The translations under genes and the position numbers were made by a program. Positions 1 to 8,112 of a stretch of 64,000 nt of DNA are shown one piece after another; within the stretch, counting starts at the first letter, position 1; each line of letters begins with the position of its first letter. Origin of the DNA: Gloeocapsopsis dulcis (GTDB lineage: Bacteria > Cyanobacteriota > Cyanobacteriia > Cyanobacteriales > Chroococcidiopsidaceae); the NCBI RefSeq assembly GCF_032163395.1, contig NZ_CP119968.1, positions 543,501 to 607,500 on the forward strand, in the 5' to 3' direction. The notes beneath the pieces were generated by a model that was not told the DNA's origin, made no database searches, and saw nothing but the letters and a program-made list of their open reading frames with translations.

Positions 1-1
1 A

Positions 2-1723
2 GGAATTTTACCAGAATTTGACGATCCACTATCAAACAGTAGAACATCTTATAGTTCTAGTGTCTCGAATTCAGTAACACCACAAGTGGCACCCGATCCT
101 GGAAGTACTTTGAGTACTGCATATAATCTTGGTACTCTCAATCGTCCGTTTACCCTTACTGATTTTGTCGGCAACAACGATGTTTCTGATATCTATCGCT
201 TTAGTTTAGCGAGCAATAGTAGTTTCAACTTATCTCTAAATGGTTTAACAGCAGATGCTGATGTTGAGTTGCTCAATGGTAATGGTACACGAATTAGACT
301 TTCTAACGCTTCTGGCACAACCTCAGAATGGATAGATGGTAGCCTAAACGCAGGAACTTATTATCTTAATGTCTTTCGGTACACTGGTAACACAAATTAC
401 CGTCTTAGCTTATCTGCTACGCCAATTGTCAATGGCGTACGTACTGTCTTAGGCAACTTAGGCGCAGATACATTTATTTGGCAATCTGGCTTTAATCGCA
501 CAGTTATTTCTGGCAACGGTAATGTAGATTTTGGTAGTGGCGCACTAGATACACTTAATCTTACTAATATCTCCTCAACTACAGCTAGGTTAAATCTTGC
601 TAATGCTAGTGGAGGTGGTGTAGTTTATAACCCTGGAAATGGTGCGCGTGTATTTGATGCGATTACACTTAATAATGGTAATCAAATTCTCTTTGAAGGA
701 ATTGATCGCATTCGTTTTGCAGATCGAACAATTAATCGCTTTGTCAGACCTAATGATCCCTTGTTTAATCAACAATGGAATCTCCACATGATGGGCGTAC
801 ATAATGCTTGGAACTTTACTAAAGGTTCCACAAATGTAATGATTGGCGTTCAAGATACAGGGTTGGGAGTTAATAGCAATGGTAATATTCACCCTGAGTT
901 ACGCACCACACTTATTTTTAACAATAACTATCGCGATGAGTTTATAGGTGGAGATAATTACACTTCTCACGGTACTGCAGTTCAAGGCATTATTGCAGCG
1001 AGAAGTAATAATGGCATAGGAATGAGTGGCATTAACTGGAATTCTCCTGTTTTCAACATTGATGTATTGGGTGGAAACCAGGCAGATTATAACTTGGCTC
1101 AAGCGACACAAGCCATGATTAATCAAGCGAATAGTCAGGGGCAAAAGCTGATTGTTAATATGAGTTTAGGAGGGGGAGGTCGTGATTTTGCATTCGAGCG
1201 ACTTATTGCTAACAATCAGTCAAAGGCTTTGTTTGTTATTGCCTCTGGTAACAGCAATACTAATAGTATTTCTTACCCTGCCAACCTAGCTTCAGTTTAT
1301 AGCAATGTCATTGCAGTAGGTGCTTCCTGGGGAACTCGTAATGCCAACAATGGTGCAACTACACCAGGCGATCGCATCTCATATGCAGGCTGGTGGGGTT
1401 CTCAGTATGGCACTGGACTGACTTTAGTGGGACCATCAGAGGTAATTGCTCCTTATGCTAATCGCAATGGACAATTTGGTTATTGGGGAGGAAGCACTTC
1501 TGGATTTAATGGTACCTCAGCCGCAACACCAAATGTTGCAGGTGTCGCATCTTTAGTTTGGAGTGCTAATCGCAATCTTTCTGCTACCCGAATCAAGCAA
1601 ATATTTTCACAAACAGCTTTTGATTTAGGTGCAAGAGGCTACGATACAACTTATGGTCATGGATTTGTGAATGCTGATGCTGCTGTTCGCCGCGCAATGG
1701 CAATCGGACGAGGTGTTGCATAG
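2..1723 (+). CDS. Subtilisin-like (S8) serine protease with N-terminal pre-peptidase domain, 5'-partial
   Basis: Secreted or surface serine endopeptidase of the subtilase family. Counting from the GTG at 86, the catalytic triad is visible as Asp257 (VQDTG), His295 (SHGTA) and Ser478 (GTSAATP). Residues about 10-110 look like a bacterial pre-peptidase (PPC) beta-sandwich; residues 120-230 are a glycine/asparagine-rich linker with an FADRT stretch like those in calcium-binding repeat proteins. The frame is open from base 2 with no stop, so the true start and any signal peptide lie left of the window, and the GTG at 86 is probably internal. A PrcB-like lipoprotein gene follows after 19 bp, suggesting an operon. 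Family is certain; the substrate is unknown. Confidence 0.9.
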   Translation, partial: GILPEFDDPLSNSRTSYSSSVSNSVTPQVAPDPGSTLSTAYNLGTLNRPFTLTDFVGNNDVSDIYRFSLASNSSFNLSLNGLTADADVELLNGNGTRIRLSNASGTTSEWIDGSLNAGTYYLNVFRYTGNTNYRLSLSATPIVNGVRTVLGNLGADTFIWQSGFNRTVISGNGNVDFGSGALDTLNLTNISSTTARLNLANASGGGVVYNPGNGARVFDAITLNNGNQILFEGIDRIRFADRTINRFVRPNDPLFNQQWNLHMMGVHNAWNFTKGSTNVMIGVQDTGLGVNSNGNIHPELRTTLIFNNNYRDEFIGGDNYTSHGTAVQGIIAARSNNGIGMSGINWNSPVFNIDVLGGNQADYNLAQATQAMINQANSQGQKLIVNMSLGGGGRDFAFERLIANNQSKALFVIASGNSNTNSISYPANLASVYSNVIAVGASWGTRNANNGATTPGDRISYAGWWGSQYGTGLTLVGPSEVIAPYANRNGQFGYWGGSTSGFNGTSAATPNVAGVASLVWSANRNLSATRIKQIFSQTAFDLGARGYDTTYGHGFVNADAAVRRAMAIGRGVA

Positions 1724-1742
1724 AATATAGAATCGGAAGCTT

Positions 1743-2291
1743 GTGACAATGTTAAGTTTAGGAATAGCGATCGTACTTATTAGTAGTTGCCTCTTCGTTC
1801 CATCTAGCAATCCTCATTTACTATCTTCACAATCTATTTCTACGCCACAAACTAATAATATGGACAATTCTATTGACTTTGAACTGATTGACGTTGGGTA
1901 TAATCCCTTAACAGCGGGATTTGAACCTGAACCCAAAATTATTGTTTTTAGAAATCAGCAAGAATGGAAAAATTTTTGGAGTAGCTTTTCTTTTTTAGAT
2001 GTCAACTTAAATGAACAAAAGTTTCCTGTTCCGGCAGTTAACTTTGAACAAAAGATGGTTATTGGTTTAACAAGTGGTTCTCGCTCAACTGGAGGATACA
2101 GCGTTCAAATTGATCGCATTGAACAAGTGCAAACTCCAACTCCTCAGTGGCTTATTCACTACACTGAAATTATCCCTGGTGAGAACTGTATTGTAACGCA
2201 GCAACCAACAACGCCTACTGTTTTCATTCTTACTAAAAACACAAGTGCTGGCATTCAATTAAGTAAACAAAAACTTACTTCCAGGTGTTAA
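1743..2291 (+). CDS. PrcB C-terminal-domain-like lipoprotein, probable partner of the upstream protease
   Basis: The protein begins with a hydrophobic signal ending in an ISSC lipobox (Cys16 from the GTG start), so it is probably a lipoprotein. The C-terminal half carries the pattern of the PrcB_C family: VIGLTSGSRSTGGYSVQI, then a cysteine in GENCIVTQ. In Treponema PrcB is needed for a stable, active dentilisin (subtilisin-like) complex. Here the gene sits 19 bp after a subtilase, so the same partnership is a fair inference. GGAAG at 1735-1739 is better spaced for the ATG at 1749 (9 nt) than for the GTG at 1743 (3 nt), so the protein may be two residues shorter. Assignment rests on motif resemblance only. 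Confidence 0.7.
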   Translation: MTMLSLGIAIVLISSCLFVPSSNPHLLSSQSISTPQTNNMDNSIDFELIDVGYNPLTAGFEPEPKIIVFRNQQEWKNFWSSFSFLDVNLNEQKFPVPAVNFEQKMVIGLTSGSRSTGGYSVQIDRIEQVQTPTPQWLIHYTEIIPGENCIVTQQPTTPTVFILTKNTSAGIQLSKQKLTSRC

Positions 2292-2352
2292 ATAAACTAA
2301 CTTAATTAAAAATAAAATGTGCGATAAACATCCTCTTCAGCAACGTCCACCA

Positions 2353-3120
2353 CTAGCTACGCCGATGAACTAAAGTTGCACTAGACTGATCTGTTGTTAA
2401 AACTACCAATTCGCTAATATTAACGTGCGGTGGGCGGCTGGCACAGAAGAAGACAATATCAGCAATATCTTCGGCAGTGAGAGGGGTTATTCCTTGGTAG
2501 ACTTTCTTTGCTCGCTCGATATCTCCATGAAAGCGAACTTGACTAAACTCGGTTTCCACCATACCAGGATCTACCGAAGTGACACGTACAGGAGTAGCGA
2601 GTAAATCCATCTTTAAACCTTCCGAGAGTGCTCTTACCGCTGCTTTGGTAGCACAATAGACGTTGCCACCTGGATAAGTTTGATGTCCAGCAATTGAACC
2701 AATATTGATGATATGTCCTCGTTCGCGATGAACCATTCCTGGTACAAGGAAGCGTGTCATGTAGAGCAAACCCTTGATGTTAGTATCAATCATCTCCTCC
2801 CAATCTTGAATGTTGGCTTCATAAAGCTTGTCTAAACCTCGGCTTAAGCCTGCGTTGTTAATCAAAATATCAACATTTGTCCAAGACTCAGGAAGAGATT
2901 TCAGGGCTGATTCTACTGAGAAGCGATCGCACACATCTAATGACAAGCAATGAACCTGAGTAGTATGCTTGAGTTCATTAGCTAGTTCCTCTAAGCGCTC
3001 TAAACGACGGGCTACAAGTATCAATTTTGCTTTTCCTTGAGCAAAAGCTTTAGCACAAGCTGCCCCAATTCCACTACTTGCTCCTGTAATCAGAACAATT
3101 TTGTCTTGAATTGAAGCCAT
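2353..3120 (-). CDS. Short-chain dehydrogenase/reductase (YdfG-like)
   Basis: Classical cytosolic NAD(P)-dependent SDR of 255 residues, the usual length. Seen directly: cofactor motif TGASSGIG at 12-19, NNAG at 88-91, and the catalytic Ser142, Tyr155 and Lys159 (YCATK). The basic residues after the second strand (ARRLER, about 37-42) favour NADP. Closest general resemblance is to the YdfG group of 3-hydroxy acid/serine dehydrogenases, but the substrate cannot be read from the sequence. It stands alone; a 53-bp double-hairpin repeat lies just upstream at 3152-3204. Confidence 0.85.
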   Translation of the reverse strand: MASIQDKIVLITGASSGIGAACAKAFAQGKAKLILVARRLERLEELANELKHTTQVHCLSLDVCDRFSVESALKSLPESWTNVDILINNAGLSRGLDKLYEANIQDWEEMIDTNIKGLLYMTRFLVPGMVHRERGHIINIGSIAGHQTYPGGNVYCATKAAVRALSEGLKMDLLATPVRVTSVDPGMVETEFSQVRFHGDIERAKKVYQGITPLTAEDIADIVFFCASRPPHVNISELVVLTTDQSSATLVHRRS

Positions 3121-3151
3121 ATTATGTCAGTTCCATGTTGTAGTAACTAAA

Positions 3152-3204
3152 GACACCCTTTGACTAAAGTCAGGGCTACATAAGCAAAGTGTACCTTCGT
3201 ACAC
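3152..3204 (-). repeat. Double-hairpin interspersed repeat, copy A
   Basis: Read on the minus strand, this 53-bp unit begins with GTGTAC-GAAG-GTACAC, continues with a 15-16 nt spacer, and carries a second small stem (TGACT-TT-AGTCA). The same unit occurs in the opposite orientation at 14171-14223 with only a few changes, one of which is compensatory in the second stem. The hairpin ends recall imperfect-palindrome termini of IS200/IS605-type elements, so it may be a small non-autonomous relic. No transposase is nearby. Confidence 0.7.
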
Positions 3205-3276
3205 TAGTACAAAAAAAATTTTAATAAATCCACGGAGGTGGACTTTGTTTGTTTAGCTGCGAATTTATTTGCCAAG

Positions 3277-3993
3277 CTAAGCGACAAACTGATTTTGACC
3301 GATATAAACTTGCTGTACGTATTCTATGTCTAAATCGCACAAGTAATCTACAACCCAGTTAGCTTGACGTTGCAACATATGAAATGGATAAGTATTGGCA
3401 ACTCCCACGACAGGAATTCTAGCGCGTTTAGCTGCGGTGATTCCCGCTGGGGTATCTTCAATCGCGAGACATTCTGTTGGCTGTAAGTTTAAATCGGGTT
3501 CTAGTTCGTTTAGTCTTTCTATGGCGAGGAGATAACCATCTGGTTCGGGTTTACTTGTAGTAATATCATCGCCTGCAACGATCGCACAGAAGTATTCAGT
3601 TAAAGCAAGACGATCTAAGACAAGTTCTACTTCAGAACGTAATGCGCCACTGACAATTGCTAATTTGAGATGCTGCGATCGCACTTGAAAAATGAGATCT
3701 TCTAATCCTGGATAGGTTGGCAACTTTTCTAGTTTTGCTAGTTCCTGCTGATATGCTTCGGCTTTCTGTTTAATAATTCGAGTTAAATATTCATCGCTGA
3801 CAACCCGACCTCGACGCTGTAATAATTCTCTAATACAAGCGCGATCGCTACGTCCTAAGCAGACTTGGCGATACTCTCCTAGCTTAGGGCGCAGATTTTC
3901 TGCAATTAAGACTTGATCGATGAGTTGCTGGTGAATTGGTTCATCATTAATAATCACACCATTGAAGTCAAACAAAATCGCTTTTAACGTCAT
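3277..3993 (-). CDS. HAD-superfamily hydrolase, beta-phosphoglucomutase-like, with DxN motif
   Basis: Cytosolic haloacid dehalogenase-type phosphohydrolase or phosphomutase with an alpha-helical cap (subfamily I). Motif I is FDFNGVI near residue 8, motif II is IVSGA, and motif III/IV is SKPEPDGYLLA followed by CLAIEDTPAG. The usual second Asp of motif I (DxD) is Asn here, which is unusual because that residue is normally the acid/base catalyst. The ATG at 3993 was chosen over the TTG at 4008 because GAGG lies 9 nt upstream of it, and the TTG would overlap the preceding stop codon. It follows the methyltransferase closely on the same strand, so the two are probably cotranscribed. Substrate unknown. 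Confidence 0.8.
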   Translation of the reverse strand: MTLKAILFDFNGVIINDEPIHQQLIDQVLIAENLRPKLGEYRQVCLGRSDRACIRELLQRRGRVVSDEYLTRIIKQKAEAYQQELAKLEKLPTYPGLEDLIFQVRSQHLKLAIVSGALRSEVELVLDRLALTEYFCAIVAGDDITTSKPEPDGYLLAIERLNELEPDLNLQPTECLAIEDTPAGITAAKRARIPVVGVANTYPFHMLQRQANWVVDYLCDLDIEYVQQVYIGQNQFVA

Positions 3994-4008
3994 ACTGTAC
4001 TGCCTCAA

Positions 4009-4872
4009 TTAAGCTGGGGAAGGCATCCAACCTTCAAGCGGAATATCTTCAGTGCGATTGCTAACTCTTGCTTTCTGTGTGAGGGGTTTCACCCCGCGAG
4101 TGACTTGATGAATGAACCATAGATCTTTTGTCTGCACAGCCCCAAACCCTGCTGCACCCATCCAAGCGTCAACACTTTCTGCTGCAAAATCACGGATGTA
4201 GGGTTCTTCAAATACATTATTAAGCCAATCAAGTTGACGGAGTGTTTTTTGATTTCCGTCGAGAATTAACACTTCACCGCCAGTGGTTAGTAAGCGGAAA
4301 CTTTCTTGCAAAATGGCTTGAGAAACATCTGGTGGTGTCTCGTGGAATAGTAAAGAAGCTGTCACCACATCAAAACTAGCATCAGGAAATCCTGTACATT
4401 CCGCATTACCATGTCGCCATTGAATATCTAGATTTGCAGTTTTTGCCTTATACTCCGCCATCACTAACATATACGGCGATAAATCTAAACCAATCACTTC
4501 AGAGGAAGGAAACGCCTGTTTGAGCATTAGTGTTGTTGAGCCAGTACCACAGCCTAAATCAAGAATTCGTCGTGGATGACTTTGAATTGTATCAATTAAT
4601 CCCTGACGTATCAGAGTTTCGTTCGGTGGCAACACATATTGCGTAATCGGATCGTAGGATACAGCTGCGCCAGGATTGAGGTAGCCCCGCTCAATACCGT
4701 GGAAGTTTTGACTGCTGTAGTATGAGGGTGTTTCTACATCCCCTCGCTGAAATCTTGTCGCTTCTTGCTGCCAATCAATACTCTCATAAAACTGCCGCAA
4801 CTCTTTTTCGTTAATCAAGGAACGGACAATAGGTGAGAGAAAACGTTCCCAAATGGTGTCTTGCCTTGGCAT
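4009..4872 (-). CDS. Class I SAM-dependent methyltransferase
   Basis: A 287-residue protein with the Rossmann-type methyltransferase core in the middle: ILDLGCGTGSTT (motif I, SAM glycine loop), VIGLDLSPYML (acidic residue for the ribose) and RHGNAECTGFPDASFDVVTAS (motifs II/III). The first 90 residues form an extra N-terminal region found in cyanobacterial relatives. The substrate is not evident; the layout resembles small-molecule (UbiE/quinone-like) enzymes rather than RNA methylases. First gene of a probable two-gene transcript with the HAD hydrolase 15 bp downstream. Confidence 0.8.
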   Translation of the reverse strand: MPRQDTIWERFLSPIVRSLINEKELRQFYESIDWQQEATRFQRGDVETPSYYSSQNFHGIERGYLNPGAAVSYDPITQYVLPPNETLIRQGLIDTIQSHPRRILDLGCGTGSTTLMLKQAFPSSEVIGLDLSPYMLVMAEYKAKTANLDIQWRHGNAECTGFPDASFDVVTASLLFHETPPDVSQAILQESFRLLTTGGEVLILDGNQKTLRQLDWLNNVFEEPYIRDFAAESVDAWMGAAGFGAVQTKDLWFIHQVTRGVKPLTQKARVSNRTEDIPLEGWMPSPA

Positions 4873-5190
4873 AGGAGTTGATCTAAATAAGCGTGGATGG
4901 CGATCGCATTAAGGTTTATACCCTTTCTTCACAAATTGTAATATATAACTGCAAAGAACTGATCTAATTTTCAGCGTGATTTTTAGCACTAGTTAAAGTT
5001 TTAAATTTTTACATGAAATATTCAACCCAATCATAAAAGTTGCATTTCCTTCTTTTGGGTGATGCACTTTTTTATTAACTCTGCCTAACAAAATTGATAG
5101 CGATACTAACTGAAATTAAACTAGAAAACTACAAATATTATGGCTATCTAATCCGACAATAAGTTTATGGTCTACTCATAGGAGCGAATC
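4873..5190. other. AT-rich divergent intergenic region
   Basis: A 318-bp AT-rich stretch between the methyltransferase (leftward) and DUF3891 gene (rightward), presumably holding both promoters. One HIP1 palindrome sits near 4902. AGGAG at about 5180 is a clear ribosome-binding site for the gene at 5191. No gene or stable hairpin was seen. Confidence 0.5.
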
Positions 5191-5967
5191 ATGCTACATC
5201 GCCAAGAATCAGCAAGACTTGTTGTGATTACTCAACCTACACATTCTTGGATTGCAGGTTGCATAGCAAGAGTATGGGGAGAACAATTTGGTTTTTTTGC
5301 TCCTAGAGAAGAAGTTTGTCTTGCTGCTGAACAACATGATATCGGTTGGGTAGTGTGGGAAAATGCACCCACTTTGAATTTTAAAACAGGCTACCCCCAC
5401 AACTTTACGGAATTGCCAACTGAGATACATACGCAAATTTGGACAGGTGCAAAACAGTTAGCTTTACCATTTGGTAGGTATGCAACCCTTCTTGTCTCAC
5501 TTCATGGCACTGGACTATTTGAGCGTTTCCGTAATTGGCAAGAGTCACCTGAATCTTCTCGGTTAGTTAAAGCCTATTTAGAGCAAGAATATGCTTTTCA
5601 AGAACAGTTGATCGCTAACTTAAAAAGCGACTCACATTATGCATCTTACGCTACTCCAGAAATTATTGATCGTAACCGTTCTCTAGTTGCCACCTGGGAT
5701 ATGCTTTCGCTGACTTTGTGTATGGGGCTACGCGAAGAAAGGCAATTTCATCAAGTTCCTACAGCATCGGGTGAAATTACACTAACTTTAACTCCTGCAG
5801 ATAATGACATAATAAAAGTGTCTCCTTGGGTATTTGAACAAAAGGAAGTAACACTTGTCTATGAAGGACGACTGTTACAAGAAAAATTTGCAGATGAAAC
5901 TGCAATGCGTCGTGCATTAGAAAATGCAACGTGGGTAAGTATTACTAATAGATTAATTCCCGCTTGA
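5191..5967 (+). CDS. DUF3891 family protein
   Basis: A 258-residue soluble protein of the DUF3891 family, function unknown. Family signs are the N-terminal block with THSWIAGCIAR and EQHDIGWVVWE, plus a later SLHGTGLF; the conserved histidines (HS, QHDIGW, LHG) suggest a metal-binding, HD-like all-alpha fold, but that is inference. AGGAG lies about 7 nt before the ATG, which supports this start. A Uma2 gene follows 27 bp downstream and may be cotranscribed. Confidence 0.75.
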   Translation: MLHRQESARLVVITQPTHSWIAGCIARVWGEQFGFFAPREEVCLAAEQHDIGWVVWENAPTLNFKTGYPHNFTELPTEIHTQIWTGAKQLALPFGRYATLLVSLHGTGLFERFRNWQESPESSRLVKAYLEQEYAFQEQLIANLKSDSHYASYATPEIIDRNRSLVATWDMLSLTLCMGLREERQFHQVPTASGEITLTLTPADNDIIKVSPWVFEQKEVTLVYEGRLLQEKFADETAMRRALENATWVSITNRLIPA

Positions 5968-5994
5968 TCAAATTTTGAATAAAAGCGATCGCTC

Positions 5995-6555
5995 ATGGTA
6001 AAACTATCAAAACAAAACCTAACTTTAGAAGAGTTCCTGAGGCTACCTGAAACTAAACCAGCTAGCGAATATATTAATGGTCAAATCATTCAGAAACCCA
6101 TGCCACAAGGAAAGCATAGTACGATTCAAGGAGAATTAGTCACAAGTATCAATACTATTGCTAAGGAGAAGAAAATAGCTAAAGCCTTTCCAGAATTACG
6201 CTGTACTTTTGGTGGACGGTCAATAGTACCTGATATTGCCGTATTTAGTTGGGAACGTATACCTGTTGATGAAAACGGAGATGTTGCTAATGTATTTGCT
6301 GCTGCTCCAGATTGGACAATTGAAATTCTTTCTCCCGACCAAAGCCCAACTAAAGTAATTGGCAATATTTTACATTGTCTAACGCATAATTGTAAATTCG
6401 GTTGGCTGATTACTCCTGATGAGAGATCAGTTATAGTCTATCCGCTAGGAAAACAACCAATTTATTTTGAGAAGGCAAGTGATTTGCTTCCTGTGCCTGA
6501 GTTTTTAGAACTGCAACTTAAAGTAGAAGATTTATTTAATTGGTTAAAAATATAG
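5995..6555 (+). CDS. Uma2-family (DUF820) restriction-endonuclease-fold protein
   Basis: A 186-residue member of the Uma2/DUF820 family, abundant in cyanobacteria and carrying a PD-(D/E)xK nuclease fold. Visible landmarks are LTLEEFLRLPE at the N-terminus, the acidic PDIAVFSWE, the EILSPDQSPTKV block and the GWLITPDERSVIVY strand. The biological role is unsettled; many are single genes without a methylase partner, as here. It is the first of three Uma2 genes in this window (others at 12150 and 26121); they are clearly divergent from each other, so not recent duplicates. Confidence 0.8.
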   Translation: MVKLSKQNLTLEEFLRLPETKPASEYINGQIIQKPMPQGKHSTIQGELVTSINTIAKEKKIAKAFPELRCTFGGRSIVPDIAVFSWERIPVDENGDVANVFAAAPDWTIEILSPDQSPTKVIGNILHCLTHNCKFGWLITPDERSVIVYPLGKQPIYFEKASDLLPVPEFLELQLKVEDLFNWLKI

Positions 6556-6814
6556 AAAATAGTTTTGACTTTAATTAATTGATGAGCAATAAAATACATA
6601 ATCTTGTTTATTTTTTTTTGGAAATATGCACTTTATATATTCTAAATTTAAGAATAGCAAAAATTTAACAACTTTTTGATTTGTGTTAGTTTATATCTAT
6701 TTTAATATTAATTAAAGTTCTAAGTAATTTTTCAGTAGTATTTACTAGGATAGATGAGCTAGGACGTTATATCAGTTAAAAAGACAAGTAAATAGGTATA
6801 ACGGAATACAAACA
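6556..6814. other. AT-rich promoter region of the barrel protein gene
   Basis: About 260 bp of very AT-rich sequence with runs such as TTATTTTTTTTTGG and several TTAATT blocks. It probably contains the promoter for the gene at 6815, but no single -35/-10 pair stands out. No open frame of note. Confidence 0.4.
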
Positions 6815-8023
6815 ATGGTAGATAGTCAAAATATCGCACAGATAGGACTTTTCAGTGTAGGTATTTTAACATTCTTTTGTGCTAATGCATTGCCACAAAA
6901 AGTACTAGCTGAACATAGTGTAATGACAAGCAACTTGACTGATTTAGAGACAGGCAATCGCCAAGATAGTAGAAATTTACATCATCCCCAAGACTTGAAA
7001 TTAGCAGGGAATATCACATCAGCATTGACAACTCAGTCTATTGAGGAAAGCAACTTTACGAATACAAAACTAGACCAACTACCAAATGTTAGTAACAATA
7101 ATGTCAATAATGAATACCAAACTGCATCTATTACGAATTCTCAGCAGATAGAAGTGTCTCACAGTGCGGTAGATTTATTAGCAGAAAATAGCTTGGAAAA
7201 ACAGTTCTTGATAGGCGAAGTTGATTTAGACACACTTTGTCGTACTTTTCCGTTAAATTCACGCTGCGCTGGCTACCAACGAACGTCCGAACAGCAAAGT
7301 CAACAACAGCTAATACAACGACTATCGCAATCAGAACGGCAAAACTTAGAAACACGCTTATTAGAAAGATTAGCACTCACACCAGAAGCACCTGTGCGCA
7401 GTGGTTTTGCACTAGGAGGTAAAGTTAGTACTTTAGGTGTTGGTATTGAGGGTGTTGGTGCAATTTCACCCAATTTTAATGGCAGATTAGGATTTAACTA
7501 CTTGGGATTTGGGAGCGGTTTTACAGAAAATAACATTGATTATGATGGTGATTTACAATTACTAAACGCTACTGGAATGCTTGACTGGTTTCCTTCAAGT
7601 ACAAGTGGTTTTCGGGTGACTGGCGGTGTAGTATATCAGAACAATCGAGTTGATGCGATCGCACGTCCGGCTGAAGTATTAGAAATTGGTGGAATTGAAT
7701 TTCCCTTAGCTGCAGTTGGTCAACTTGAGGGTTCTTTGACATTTCCTAATACTATTGCGCCTTATATTGGCATTGGTTATGGTAATCCGGTGAGACGCGG
7801 TAGTGCATTTAGCTTTAATATCGACTTAGGTGTTTTATTTCCAGGTTCACCGCAAGCTAACTTACAAGCAACAGGCCCAGGTGTAGATCTTATTGGGGGA
7901 ATTCCCGTAGTCAATAACTTGTTAGAGGATGCGATCGCGCAGGAAGAAGAGCAAATTGAAGATAATGTCAGCTGGCTTGGCGTGTATCCAGTTCTTTTTA
8001 TTGGAGTATCTTATCAGTTTTAA
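6815..8023 (+). CDS. Predicted outer-membrane beta-barrel protein
   Basis: Not a recognised named family. The first 30 residues contain a hydrophobic export signal (IGLFSVGILTFFCANALP with ALP-Q-K-V-LAE afterwards). Residues 35-190 are polar, low-complexity and glutamine/asparagine-rich. From about 195 to the end there are alternating hydrophobic/glycine strands (GFALGGKVSTLGVGIEGVG, GRLGFNYLGFG, FRVTGGVVYQNNR, YIGIGYGNP), and the last residue is Phe after SYQ, the usual signature of a barrel inserted by the BAM machinery. It ends convergent with the rhodopsin gene. The role could be a porin-like or structural surface protein. Confidence 0.6.
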   Translation: MVDSQNIAQIGLFSVGILTFFCANALPQKVLAEHSVMTSNLTDLETGNRQDSRNLHHPQDLKLAGNITSALTTQSIEESNFTNTKLDQLPNVSNNNVNNEYQTASITNSQQIEVSHSAVDLLAENSLEKQFLIGEVDLDTLCRTFPLNSRCAGYQRTSEQQSQQQLIQRLSQSERQNLETRLLERLALTPEAPVRSGFALGGKVSTLGVGIEGVGAISPNFNGRLGFNYLGFGSGFTENNIDYDGDLQLLNATGMLDWFPSSTSGFRVTGGVVYQNNRVDAIARPAEVLEIGGIEFPLAAVGQLEGSLTFPNTIAPYIGIGYGNPVRRGSAFSFNIDLGVLFPGSPQANLQATGPGVDLIGGIPVVNNLLEDAIAQEEEQIEDNVSWLGVYPVLFIGVSYQF

Positions 8024-8070
8024 CTTCAACAGGTAGGAATGGCTCAGCAAGATGTAGACTAGAGTGCTTG

Positions 8071-8103
8071 AGATTGCTCTACTATAGATAAATTGAGCAA
8101 TCT
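8071..8103. terminator. Candidate bidirectional hairpin terminator
   Basis: Perfect 9-bp inverted repeat AGATTGCTC (8071-8079) and GAGCAATCT (8095-8103), loop of 15 nt, lying between two convergent genes (barrel protein ending 8023 and rhodopsin ending 8113). There is no long T tract on either side, so the terminator call is moderate. Confidence 0.55.
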
Positions 8104-8112
8104 TAGCGTAAT

